A DNA stretch of 64,000 nt from an uncultured Acetatifactor sp. GTDB lineage: Bacteria > Bacillota > Clostridia > Lachnospirales > Lachnospiraceae. The stretch is taken from assembly GCA_910577185.1 (NCBI GenBank), contig CAJTLR010000004.1:35868-99867 (forward strand), given 5' to 3'. Position numbers and translations under genes: made by a program. The first letter of the stretch is position 1. Each line of letters begins with the position of its first letter. The notes under the pieces are model-generated. The model searched no databases. It was given only the letters and a program-made list of their open reading frames with translations, and had not been told where the DNA came from. Shown here one piece after another: positions 25,792-33,499 of this stretch.

Positions 25792-25989
25792 CTAGCTCCT
25801 GAAAGACAGCCCGGTTGTTTTTTCGAGATTATCAATTATGCCAACGTGTAAATCCTTATCATCATGGTTGGGAACCGTAATGATAAGAGAACTGTCAGGA
25901 TGCCTGTACCGGTAATGGGAACCATTGACCTTTGCACAAAACCAGCCATTAGCAACAATTATCTTCTCGACTTTTTTGAAATTAACCAT
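25792..25989 (-). CDS. hicA: HicA toxin (mRNA interferase)
   Basis: 65 residues, slightly long for HicA (usually 58-62). The dsRBD-like fold signature is present: IIVANGWFCAKVNGSHYRYR with the catalytic His in G-S-H, then LIITVPNHDDKDLHVGII. HicA cleaves mRNA until bound by HicB. The antitoxin gene is unusual in being divergent, starting 194 bases away on the other strand, rather than downstream in the same operon. Confidence 0.85.
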   Translation of the reverse strand: MVNFKKVEKIIVANGWFCAKVNGSHYRYRHPDSSLIITVPNHDDKDLHVGIIDNLEKTTGLSFRS

Positions 25990-26113
25990 ATCTTTTCTCC
26001 TTATTATGAAGCTTGTCAGTAGTTACATAATCACTATGAATTACTTCTAAGGCATATGGTTAATTTTTTTCAGTATACAGGAAAATAAGTGGAAAGTCAA
26101 TATTGAAAAAGTA

Positions 26114-26169
26114 TTGACACGTGTTATAAAACGTGTTATACTGCAAGAACAATACGTGGTAAATACGTG
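26114..26169 (+). promoter_or_regulatory. hicB promoter with phased ACGTG operator array
   Basis: TTGACA (26114-26119), 17 bases, TATACT (26137-26142): consensus promoter. ACGTG occurs at 26119, 26131, 26154 and 26165, spacings 12, 23 and 11, so on one DNA face with one position skipped. The first two are inside ACGTGTTATA direct repeats overlapping the promoter. This is what a ribbon-helix-helix autorepressor such as HicB would bind. Confidence 0.7.
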
Positions 26170-26182
26170 CAGGAGGCTGAGC

Positions 26183-26584
26183 ATGAAAGAAAATTATATA
26201 TATCCGGTGGTAATCAGAAATGAAGGCAGGGGATTATTCATTACGTTTCCGGATTTTCCAAATCAGATGACAGAAGCGGATACAGAAGAAGCGGCCATCA
26301 TTGCTGCCCAGGAAGTACTGGCATTATGCATCAGTGATAATGAAGAAATGGGAAACGATAATCCGGTACCTACGCAACAGGATAAGATTAATCTGGAACA
26401 TGGTGAAAGATTAATTTATGTTCATGTCTGGATGCCATACTTCAGACGGGTTGAAAAAGTAGTATATGTCAAGAAAACATTAACAATACCTAAGTGGATT
26501 GACGAAATGGCTAAAGCAAAAAACGTGAATTTTTCCGCTATACTTGTAAAAGGACTAAAAGCCGAGTTAGGACTTAACAGATAA
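26183..26584 (+). CDS. hicB: HicB antitoxin
   Basis: 133 residues from ATG 26183 (AGGAGG upstream). The N-terminal HicB fold is clear (IYPVVIRNEGRGLFITFPDF, DTEEAAIIAAQEVLAL). The C-terminal part is a ribbon-helix-helix (VVYVKKTLTIPKWIDEMAKA, NFSAILVKGLKAEL), giving DNA binding. It neutralises HicA and represses its own promoter. A hairpin CGGAAATC/GATTTCCG (26590-26617) follows the stop. Confidence 0.88.
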   Translation: MKENYIYPVVIRNEGRGLFITFPDFPNQMTEADTEEAAIIAAQEVLALCISDNEEMGNDNPVPTQQDKINLEHGERLIYVHVWMPYFRRVEKVVYVKKTLTIPKWIDEMAKAKNVNFSAILVKGLKAELGLNR

Positions 26585-26763
26585 TGGATCGGAAATCCTA
26601 TTATGGTACGATTTCCGTATCAAAAGATCTGTTGCAGGCAGAATGGAGACAGAAATGTGTCAGAATTGAAAGAAAATGAGGAGGTGAATGACAGGCAGTG
26701 CCGGCGCAGACCGTTTAAGGTGGTTCGTGTCACCTTGGGAAAATGCAATGAGGAGGAGTCATT
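26585..26763 (+). other. Leader region of the small-peptide locus
   Basis: After the hicB hairpin this stretch has two strong ribosome sites, GAGGAGGTG (about 26679-26686) and GAGGAGG (about 26751-26757). The second serves peptide 1. GGTG...CACC hairpin-forming sequence lies at about 26718-26733. A short frame overlapping the hicB stop (ATG 26584, 31 codons, starting MDRKSYYGTISVSKDLLQAE) is of doubtful reality. No clear promoter hexamers seen. Confidence 0.4.
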
Positions 26764-26795
26764 ATGGAAATAGCAGATATTTTGAAAGTCATTAA
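26688..26795 (+). CDS. Possible 35-residue leader ORF overlapping peptide 1
   Basis: ATG 26688 has a strong GAGGAGGTG just before it. The product starts MTGSAGADRLRWFVSPWENA and ends in the peptide 1 gene, in another frame. It could be a leader whose translation controls access to the peptide 1 start. The composition is not clearly protein-like, so confidence is low. Confidence 0.35.
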   Translation: MTGSAGADRLRWFVSPWENAMRRSHYGNSRYFESH

Positions 26796-26844
26796 GAATA
26801 TTGCCAAAGCAGTGGAAGCAGTTGTGGATATCTTTACAGATTAG
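26764..26844 (+). CDS. 26-residue amphipathic peptide (PSM/delta-toxin-like)
   Basis: ATG 26764 with GAGGAGG seven bases upstream. The product starts MEIADILKVIKNIAKAVEAV and ends VDIFTD. Hydrophobic residues at 3, 6/7, 10, 13/14, 17, 20/21 and 24 give a clean amphipathic helix. There is no leader or signal peptide. Length and pattern resemble staphylococcal delta-toxin and leaderless bacteriocins, but there is no claim of homology. A type I toxin or a peptide signal are other options. Too small to be found by ordinary gene callers. Confidence 0.6.
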   Translation: MEIADILKVIKNIAKAVEAVVDIFTD

Positions 26845-26893
26845 TCCGGCTAAGAAATGTCAAGTGCTTTTGAAAAATAATTTCTGCTGGACA

Positions 26894-27008
26894 GTAAAGC
26901 CGCAAAGTCGCACGAGAGGAACTTTTATGAGTTCCTTTCGAAACAAAAGTTTCTCTCGTGATAGGTGTGTCGAAGCGACTTTACCCTTTCGTGCTATCGC
27001 GAAGCGAT
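26894..27008 (+). ncRNA. Strongly folded RNA element between the two peptides
   Basis: Nested and adjacent perfect stems: AAAGTCGC (26904-26911) with GCGACTTT (26975-26982); CACGAGAG (26911-26918) with CTCTCGTG (26953-26960); inside it GGAACT (26918-26923) with AGTTCC (26930-26935) and GAAAC (26940-26944) with GTTTC (26949-26953); then ATCGC-gaa-GCGAT (26996-27008). GTAAAG (26894-26899) competes for the same 3' strand via CTTTAC (26979-26984). This branched fold ends eight bases before the ribosome site of peptide 2. Could be a regulatory leader or a separate RNA. Confidence 0.6.
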
Positions 27009-27028
27009 TTAATTAGGGAGGAATTCAA

Positions 27029-27109
27029 ATGGATCCAATGAAAGGAATAAAAATTGCGCTTAAAGTAATCGGCGGTATTGTGGCAATTATTTCTGCATTG
27101 TCAGAGTGA
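27029..27109 (+). CDS. 26-residue hydrophobic peptide
   Basis: ATG 27029 with GGGAGG eight bases upstream. The product starts MDPMKGIKIALKVIGGIVAI and ends ISALSE: a basic first third, a hydrophobic helix and an acidic end. It has exactly the same length as peptide 1. It could span or insert in a membrane, like type I toxins, holin-like peptides or leaderless bacteriocins. The folded RNA at 26894-27008 sits just upstream and may control its translation. Confidence 0.6.
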   Translation: MDPMKGIKIALKVIGGIVAIISALSE

Positions 27110-27202
27110 TTGTGTGTGAAAGGTCTGCCTTTCCGGCAGACCGCTGCCTTTTAGGGTTATGCAGGATTATGTGGCTGTTGTAAGTTCAGAAAGGTGGTAA
27201 GG

Positions 27203-27286
27203 ATGAAAATTAAGAATGTAGAAGTGTATGATATTGTAGGATTACTGGTGAAGAATGGGTCCATAATGAGAAATTTGAATCTGTAG
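27203..27286 (+). CDS. Third mini-ORF (27 residues)
   Basis: ATG 27203 follows AGGTGGTAAGG. The product begins MKIKNVEVYDIVGLLVKNGS. It is less hydrophobic than peptides 1 and 2 and ends 48 bases before the ATPase gene. It may be a leader peptide or a relic. Same strand and direction as its neighbours. Confidence 0.4.
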   Translation: MKIKNVEVYDIVGLLVKNGSIMRNLNL

Positions 27287-27334
27287 GTGCAGGTAGTTAC
27301 TGTTTGGATGATTGCAATTTTAAGGAGTGGTATA

Positions 27335-29224
27335 ATGGATTTCAATTTATTTGGCGGAGTTGTTTCTGAAGTAGAAGACATATTGCGTGGAATTTCACAG
27401 AAAATGGAAAGTATCACCAGAGAGGAATGGCTTGATAACTATCAGACAGGATCGGATGTTTGCAAAAGTGAAGAAGAACGGATATCGTTTCGTAAAATGA
27501 TGTATCTTCAAGTACTTAAAACGAGATCCGAATATCAGTTAGCATTTGAAGATATGGAAGATGCCGGAAAGAAAATGGACAGAGCGTTTGGTTATGTCAC
27601 AGACTGTAAACTGTCTTTTAACATATTAGAGCTGGTGTTCTATGCGATGGTTAGTATGATCTATTTTTCAATGCGGAAGTGTGATGCAGAAGATATTGAA
27701 GCGGCAGATATTTTCATAAAGGAATCTGTTATTAAATTAACAGAAAAAGAAGAAGAAAAGATGTATCTGGAAATACTAAACAGGATACTTTTTCTTAATA
27801 TGGCATATTTGTACAATATTATGAATGATTCAAAAAACGAATGTGATTTAGAACAATACAAAGAAGAAAATGAAAAGTTATTGGACATGGCAAGGCAGAT
27901 TTTACCGAATGGTGAAATAATAGAACTCATGGATGAGATATTCCTGGTAGAAGAATTTTTTAAGAATCCCACAAAAGAAAATATAAACAGGGTGAAACAT
28001 TTATGTTTTGACAAGAAAAAGAACTGGATGGGACATATCTGTATCTGCTCTTCACAACCGGCGTGGTCTGTGGAGGATCCCTGGATGCATTATTTGCCGC
28101 ATGTTTCTTTTTATAATAGTTCAGACAATAAAAAGTGCAATTTAGAACATATTTTAGATTCGAAACCCAGACGAATTCATGAGATTTTTGGATTACCTGC
28201 ATTTGAGGAGCCTGAATGGGAGAAGGATTTTCAGTATAAACTGCAGCAATGGGAGGAAGAAGCTTATAAGAAAATCTTTATGCAGCCATATGAGATTCAC
28301 ACAGATGAATCCAAAGGCCAGTTGATTTATACTTTATTATCGGTGTTAGCCGATAATATGGAGTTGGAAGAAACGAAGAATTCCATAGTTTCAGATTTTA
28401 CACATAGTTATGGTAACTATGAAATTGATAATGTTTATCATATCGCGAAAGCTTTGAGCGATAATCCTTCAAAAGAAGAACTTGAGGATTATAGTCGTGA
28501 ATTGCTTTTGGAATACTTAAATAAACAAATGATGTCAAAAGAGATCAGAATGCTGAACCTGGAACATAAAGATAAATTTTCTGAATTACATGATGTTATT
28601 GTCAGGAGTATTGACTTTGCCCAAGAAGGCGTAAAAATACATGAGATAATTGATGAATCTTTAAAGAGAGTCATTTTAAGAATCTTGTTAGAGACAGGAA
28701 ATAAAAGAATTGAAGATATCTTAAACAAGTATGAAAACAAGGGAATTGATTCATATGAGTTATTAGAATATTTCGAGAAATCCGTAATTCGGGGAGCACA
28801 GAATTGTATGGAATGGGTGTCAGATAATATGAATATTTTGCGGGTTGAAGTGTCTGCAGAGTGGCAAAGACTTTGTTTTAGAAGAAACTCAGAAGGAAAC
28901 GTTTTTCTTATGAGTTTGTTTATGGAACTGTTGTTTAATATGTTCACTTATGCAGATATCAATCATGATATGAAATTTATACTGGATTTTATGGATATGG
29001 ATGATGATACGTATTTTGTTGTCAAAACTGAGAATTTTGTTGACGAAGGAGTTAAAAGCAATACCAAAAAAGGGTTGTCAGCCAGAAACCGAATTCTGGG
29101 AAAACTAAACTTTGGAAGTGGGTATCGATGGAAAAATAGTATCCTTAAGGAGTATAGGGAGAACAATACACAATGTACTGTAAGTGCAAGAATTAAGTCT
29201 GATTTGTTTGGAGGGATACAATGA
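27335..29224 (+). CDS. Soluble GHKL-type ATPase protein (histidine-kinase-like)
   Basis: 629 residues from ATG 27335 (AAGGAG six bases before; an upstream GTG at 27287 is less likely). No membrane segment. The first 400 or so residues are mainly helical and unknown. The C-terminal 150 show a GHKL ATPase: N-box MELLFNMFTYAD with E531 and N535, and a G-box-like KGLSARNRILGKLNFGSG. The usual DxGxG motif is poorly kept (VVKTENFVDEG), and no standard H-box is evident. It overlaps the REC-HEPN gene by ATGA, so the two are made together. Confidence 0.7.
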   Translation: MDFNLFGGVVSEVEDILRGISQKMESITREEWLDNYQTGSDVCKSEEERISFRKMMYLQVLKTRSEYQLAFEDMEDAGKKMDRAFGYVTDCKLSFNILELVFYAMVSMIYFSMRKCDAEDIEAADIFIKESVIKLTEKEEEKMYLEILNRILFLNMAYLYNIMNDSKNECDLEQYKEENEKLLDMARQILPNGEIIELMDEIFLVEEFFKNPTKENINRVKHLCFDKKKNWMGHICICSSQPAWSVEDPWMHYLPHVSFYNSSDNKKCNLEHILDSKPRRIHEIFGLPAFEEPEWEKDFQYKLQQWEEEAYKKIFMQPYEIHTDESKGQLIYTLLSVLADNMELEETKNSIVSDFTHSYGNYEIDNVYHIAKALSDNPSKEELEDYSRELLLEYLNKQMMSKEIRMLNLEHKDKFSELHDVIVRSIDFAQEGVKIHEIIDESLKRVILRILLETGNKRIEDILNKYENKGIDSYELLEYFEKSVIRGAQNCMEWVSDNMNILRVEVSAEWQRLCFRRNSEGNVFLMSLFMELLFNMFTYADINHDMKFILDFMDMDDDTYFVVKTENFVDEGVKSNTKKGLSARNRILGKLNFGSGYRWKNSILKEYRENNTQCTVSARIKSDLFGGIQ

Positions 29225-30741
29225 AAAAGAATATTTTGTGGATAGAAGATTTTGATACAAAAAGTATAAGCGTCAGAAAGCACAAAAGCAGTCAGAAGAG
29301 CACTGAAGTTGTAAAGAATGCTTTGGGCATATTCGATCAGAAATATCGGGATGTTATTGAGATTAAAACAAGTTTGTTTGAAGGAATAGAATATATTATT
29401 ACACATAAGGGGGAATTTGACTGTGTTATTCTGGACGTTGACATGAGTAAGAATTTACAAATAGACATGGATGAGAAAACACATAAAGGGAAGATATGGA
29501 GGGAGTTTCTTAAGCATATGAATCTTCCTTTGAAACAGGAAAAGGAAGGGAACAGAATTGATTATAAAGTAAATAATGAGCCGTTGGCAGCTTATCTGGG
29601 CAAGAATGCGGGTTTTTATATCGTATTGTTTTTGATTTCATTAGGATTTCCCAAAGAGAGAATTATCATGTTTACAGCGTATGGCGGCAGTAATCCTGAT
29701 AATAGAGTGTCTGCATGGGAAACTAAGTTTAAATCGGCATCACTGTTTATTCCATGCATAATTGATAAGGGTAGTACATTTCATTCTGTGCATAAGGAAA
29801 GAAATGAAGAATTAAATGAATGCCTGGAAAAATTGTATTCACAAGAATACTATAAGTCAAGACTATTTTTATATGTGATATATAATATGTTCGCCTTCTG
29901 TAAAGACGAAATATCTCGGATCAACAGAGAACATGCTATAGAGGATAAGGGAAATTATAAATCGATTTTCAATTATGTCTGTAAAGATGCAGATAAGAAA
30001 ATGCATCTTGATCAAGTTGAAGATTTGATAGAAAATGTTTTATTTTATTTCCCCTGTATGGAACATAATGGTGTAAAAGATTTAAATTATCAGGCACTGA
30101 AACGGTTTTCAGAACCATTTGAGGCAGATTACATTGGGAATCGAATAGATGAATATAATGCATACAGAGTCATGAAATTATATAGAAACTGGAGTGCCCA
30201 TAGTTTATTTTCAAATCCGGAAAATCTGTCTGACGAATTGTTTCGGCTATTGGTAGTAGTAGGATTATTACTGTTGACGGAAACCAGGTTTGGGAATTCA
30301 AATGATGAAAATGAGAAAATGAGAATTCTAAAGACAGAGTCCTTTGTCCAAAAGTGGAAAGAAGAATTATGGGACAAAATAAAATTCTTATTTCATATTG
30401 ATGTTGGAACAAAGGAACAGGAAATCTTGGATTATCTTGAAGAATATAATTGGAAAGTGTGTAAAGAATGGGATGAAATACCTAAAAATATGGTGGATGT
30501 ATATGATAAATATGGGAAAAAAGGAAAAAAGCAAATGCAATTTCACTATTTGCTGGATGCGTTTATGAATTGCTTTGTCATGAATGGGATTGAATATGAA
30601 GACAGAGCATGCAGAACTCATTATGCATTGTCCGGGCACACTGAGGGCATTTATTTAAATTTGTTCAGGTGTGCGTATTCTATGCTGGTTGACACAAATA
30701 ATACAGAAAGCAGCAAAAGTAATGCTAATAATGAGCTGTAA
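29221..30741 (+). CDS. Receiver-like plus HEPN-domain protein
   Basis: 506 residues. The N-terminal part has the response-regulator layout: acidic E9-D10 in NILWIEDFD, D72/D74 in CVILDVDMS, Thr in IIMFTAYGG, and a Lys in CIIDKGST, with an insert of about 60 residues after the third strand. Residues about 200-380 are helical and include LYRNWSAHSLF: R322, N323, H327 give the R-N-x-x-x-H motif of HEPN ribonucleases, followed by the expected helix ELFRLLVVVGLLLL. The remainder (about 390-506) is unknown. It would act as an RNA-cutting or RNA-binding output controlled by the upstream ATPase. Confidence 0.7.
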   Translation: MKKNILWIEDFDTKSISVRKHKSSQKSTEVVKNALGIFDQKYRDVIEIKTSLFEGIEYIITHKGEFDCVILDVDMSKNLQIDMDEKTHKGKIWREFLKHMNLPLKQEKEGNRIDYKVNNEPLAAYLGKNAGFYIVLFLISLGFPKERIIMFTAYGGSNPDNRVSAWETKFKSASLFIPCIIDKGSTFHSVHKERNEELNECLEKLYSQEYYKSRLFLYVIYNMFAFCKDEISRINREHAIEDKGNYKSIFNYVCKDADKKMHLDQVEDLIENVLFYFPCMEHNGVKDLNYQALKRFSEPFEADYIGNRIDEYNAYRVMKLYRNWSAHSLFSNPENLSDELFRLLVVVGLLLLTETRFGNSNDENEKMRILKTESFVQKWKEELWDKIKFLFHIDVGTKEQEILDYLEEYNWKVCKEWDEIPKNMVDVYDKYGKKGKKQMQFHYLLDAFMNCFVMNGIEYEDRACRTHYALSGHTEGIYLNLFRCAYSMLVDTNNTESSKSNANNEL

Positions 30742-30933
30742 GATAAGATAACGGAATCTGGTGGTACGGTTTTCCTGGAGCGGTATAACGAACAGAGGAT
30801 AAGGGAAGCCATGTATTTGAAACAAGAATACCGCATAAAAACTTATGAGAAAATTGGGACAGACAACGGGCGTGGTAATATTGAAAGAAATGATGGAATC
30901 AAAAAAGCAGATTGGAAAACTGGAGGGGATTGA
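30742..30933 (+). other. Coding-like extension in frame after the REC-HEPN stop
   Basis: The same frame stays open for 63 codons after the TAA, with protein-like composition (GGTVFLERYNEQRIREAMYL, KQEYRIKTYEKIGT). It may be the remains of a longer C-terminus cut by a nonsense change, or of another gene. No ribosome site for it was found. A second frame, ATG 30845, joins the next gene. Confidence 0.35.
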
Positions 30934-30934
30934 A

Positions 30935-31933
30935 ATGCACATAGAAGAAATGCTGGATATGAATTTTAGGGGGAATATATATATTGTACAGAACGGCAAA
31001 GTTTTATATGAACGAGAAAACGGGTTTGCAGATTTGCCAAATGAAATTCCAAACACGCTGGAAACGAAATTTGCAAGTGCATCGGCGGGAAAAGTATTTG
31101 TTGCGGTAGGAATATTGCAGTTGATCGAACAAGGAAGAATAAAGTTTGACGATACATTAGGGACATTGCTTGATATGCCTTTCCATAATATTGATAAGGA
31201 CGTTACAGTCAGACAGCTTTTAAACCATACGTCAGGTGTTCCGGATTATTTTGATGAAAGTGTTATGGACGAATATGAAGAATTATGGATTGACTATCCC
31301 AACTATAAAATCAGGCATAACAGCGATTTGCTTCCACTATTTCTCAATAAGCCCATGATGTATCCAAAAGGAGAAAAATTTCAGTATAATAATGCAGGGT
31401 ATGTATTGCTTGCAATGATTATTGAAAAGGTTACAGGAATGTATTTTGACCGATATCTGAAAGAAAGTATTTTTGACATATGCGGTATGAAATCGACGGG
31501 CTATTATGAACTGGACAGACTGCCGGCAAAATGTGCCAATAATTATATTTATTGTAATGATACAAATGACTACCGCACAAATATATTTTCAGTTGATGTA
31601 AAAGGTACCGGGGCAGGCGGGGCTTTTATAACAGTAAGGGATATTATTGGTTTTTGGATGAATTTACTGGAAGGGAAGCTTATCTCAAAATCGTTTGTTT
31701 CAGATATGCTCAGAAAGCAGAGCGGAGATGGGGTTGATGGGTATTATGGCTATGGTATGTGGATTATGGACAATCCCAATGGTAAAGATTTTGCGTACTT
31801 TGAAGGCTGTGATCCGGGAGTAAGCTTTATATCCGAATACAATCCGAATCATGGGATTATTTCCGTTCTGGTAAGTAACTATGGAGATAATGTCTGGAGG
31901 GAAATGAGAAAAATAAGAGAAGTTCTCTACTGA
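30935..31933 (+). CDS. Serine hydrolase, beta-lactamase/PBP4* family
   Basis: 332 residues from ATG 30935 (GGAGGGG upstream); an in-frame ATG at 30845 would add 30 residues. Family motifs: nucleophile S-x-x-K in FASASAGKVFVAVGILQLIE, VRQLLNHTSGVPDYF, Y-x-N in FQYNNAGYVLLAMIIEKVTG, and a C-terminal GCDPGVSFISEYNP in place of H-x-G. No signal peptide, so it is probably cytosolic. Substrates of such esterase/peptidase-like proteins vary and cannot be predicted. Confidence 0.85.
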   Translation: MHIEEMLDMNFRGNIYIVQNGKVLYERENGFADLPNEIPNTLETKFASASAGKVFVAVGILQLIEQGRIKFDDTLGTLLDMPFHNIDKDVTVRQLLNHTSGVPDYFDESVMDEYEELWIDYPNYKIRHNSDLLPLFLNKPMMYPKGEKFQYNNAGYVLLAMIIEKVTGMYFDRYLKESIFDICGMKSTGYYELDRLPAKCANNYIYCNDTNDYRTNIFSVDVKGTGAGGAFITVRDIIGFWMNLLEGKLISKSFVSDMLRKQSGDGVDGYYGYGMWIMDNPNGKDFAYFEGCDPGVSFISEYNPNHGIISVLVSNYGDNVWREMRKIREVLY

Positions 31934-31946
31934 TGTCTGGTACCCT

Positions 31947-32013
31947 GAAATAGTTTGTTTTTTCCGCTGCAGGCGGTCAGTCGTCACGATTTGCGGCAGT
32001 GGAAACTATTTTC
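31947..32013. terminator. Long hairpin after the serine hydrolase
   Basis: GAAATAGTTT...CCGCTGC pairs with GCGGCAG...AAACTATTTTC, with a large loop. The T-runs on both strands would allow termination in either direction. Confidence 0.6.
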
Positions 32014-32062
32014 ATGCCGGCGGATTTCTGGTATACTGGAAGGTATAAATGGGAGCGGGAGA

Positions 32063-32614
32063 ATGAAAATGAGACAAGGGAGAATAATTGTGCTTACCGG
32101 GGCACCGGGAACCGGGAAAACCACCGTGTCGGCTATTGTTGCGAAGGAGTCCGTCATGGAGAAATCGGTGCATATGCATACGGATGATTTTTATCATTAT
32201 CTTTGCAAGGGGGCAATAGCGCCACATTTACCGGAAGCAGATGAACAGAATCTGGTTGTGACAGAGGCTTTTTTAGAGGCGGCGAAGCGTTATGTACGCG
32301 GCGGGTATGATGTTATTGTGGATGGTGTGATCGGCCCGTGGTTTCTGGAGCCATGGAGAAGCGCTGTCCGGGAAGGCTATGAAATACATTATATTATTTT
32401 GCGGGCTGATAAAGAAGAAACCGTTCAGCGGGCTGTGCGCCGTTCAAAATTGGACAGGGAGACCAATATGGAACTGGTGGAAGTGATGTGGCAGCAGTTT
32501 CAGGACCTCGGCGCATATGAATCAAATGTTATTGATACAACAGAGTGTTCGCTGCAGGAAACGGTTTCCATAATAAAGAAAAAAATTGCCGGTAAAACAG
32601 CCCTGCTTAACTGA
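32063..32614 (+). CDS. P-loop kinase/phosphotransferase (AAA_33-like)
   Basis: 183 residues from ATG 32063. Walker A is at the N-terminus (IIVLTGAPGTGKTTVSAIVA). A probable substrate-site motif HMHTDDFYHYL follows, then VIVDGVIGPWFLEPW, and a lid with arginines (VQRAVRRSKLDRET). This is the small nucleotide/antibiotic kinase fold, similar to chloramphenicol phosphotransferase-like proteins. The true substrate is unknown. A resistance role is possible given the neighbours. Confidence 0.75.
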   Translation: MKMRQGRIIVLTGAPGTGKTTVSAIVAKESVMEKSVHMHTDDFYHYLCKGAIAPHLPEADEQNLVVTEAFLEAAKRYVRGGYDVIVDGVIGPWFLEPWRSAVREGYEIHYIILRADKEETVQRAVRRSKLDRETNMELVEVMWQQFQDLGAYESNVIDTTECSLQETVSIIKKKIAGKTALLN

Positions 32615-32639
32615 GCGTTTTATGGAAAGAGGAGGAAAA

Positions 32640-32855
32640 ATGGATTTTTCAAGGGAGGACTTGGCGGAGGCGAAAAGACAGATTGATTCTACTCTGCATA
32701 AATTAAGGGAAACAATAAAGACCTTTGAATCCAAAGAGAATGCGGAGCGGTATAAGTCACAGATCACACTGGCAAAAAGACGTGTAAAAGCCTTTGAGAT
32801 AGCCAATGGGCTTATTGAGAACGAGCTGGAAAAGGAGATTTGTGATAATGGATGA
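32640..32855 (+). CDS. Small helical protein
   Basis: 71 residues from ATG 32640 with GAGGAGG just upstream. All-helical, charged (EDLAEAKRQIDSTLHKLRET), with two probable coiled-coil helices. Its stop overlaps the start of the nucleotidyltransferase-like gene by eight bases, so the two are likely partners. I do not recognise a named family; the pairing is reminiscent of MNT/HEPN-type two-gene modules, but no HEPN motif is seen. Confidence 0.65.
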   Translation: MDFSREDLAEAKRQIDSTLHKLRETIKTFESKENAERYKSQITLAKRRVKAFEIANGLIENELEKEICDNG

Positions 32856-33441
32856 AAAACGGCGGACGGTGAAGAAGGGAAAATCTGGAGATGAGGATAT
32901 GACGACAGAAGAACAGGCAAAACGCATATTATATGATTGTGGATTATTGGAGGAATTGAGCAAATATGGAACGCCTCATATTATTGGGAGTTACCGCATG
33001 GACATGATGGCATGGAATGATTTGGATATTGATATCGAGAACGAAAATATGTCCTTAGACAAGCTATATCGGCTGTCACAATTTATCATGGATCAGTTTC
33101 ACCCTACATGGTATGAGGCAAAAGAAGAAATCAATTCTGAAAATAAAACGGTCTGGTTTCAGGGATTCGAGGCATATATAGGCAGTGAACTTTGGAATGT
33201 TGATTTATGGTTTTTTGATAAAGCCACAATAAAGACGGCAGAAGAATATTGTGACAGGATTGTGCGGCGGGTGCAGGAGCTGCCTGAATCGAAAGAACAA
33301 ATTGTCCGCTTAAAAAGGGAATTGATGGCACGTAAACTGTATTCCTTTGAACAATATACCAGTATTGATGTATATGATGCGGTGTTAAACAAACATTTAA
33401 CGGATGTGGAGGAATTTCTTGCCAATTACAAGAGAGATTAA
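32848..33441 (+). CDS. Nucleotidyltransferase-like protein
   Basis: 197 residues from ATG 32848 (AAGGAG upstream). The polymerase-beta-type core is visible as PHIIGSYRMDMMAWNDLDID, with G-S and the two acidic residues of D-x-D, and a third strand ELWNVDLWFFD. Proteins like this transfer nucleotides to small molecules, as in lincosamide resistance, or to proteins, as in MNT toxins. The C-terminal part is helical. It overlaps the small helical gene before it. Confidence 0.7.
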   Translation: MDEKRRTVKKGKSGDEDMTTEEQAKRILYDCGLLEELSKYGTPHIIGSYRMDMMAWNDLDIDIENENMSLDKLYRLSQFIMDQFHPTWYEAKEEINSENKTVWFQGFEAYIGSELWNVDLWFFDKATIKTAEEYCDRIVRRVQELPESKEQIVRLKRELMARKLYSFEQYTSIDVYDAVLNKHLTDVEEFLANYKRD

Positions 33442-33499
33442 ATGTGCCGGAAGATGCCCCTGAAAAAGCCGGGCATACGGCAATAGACTGAGGAACATG

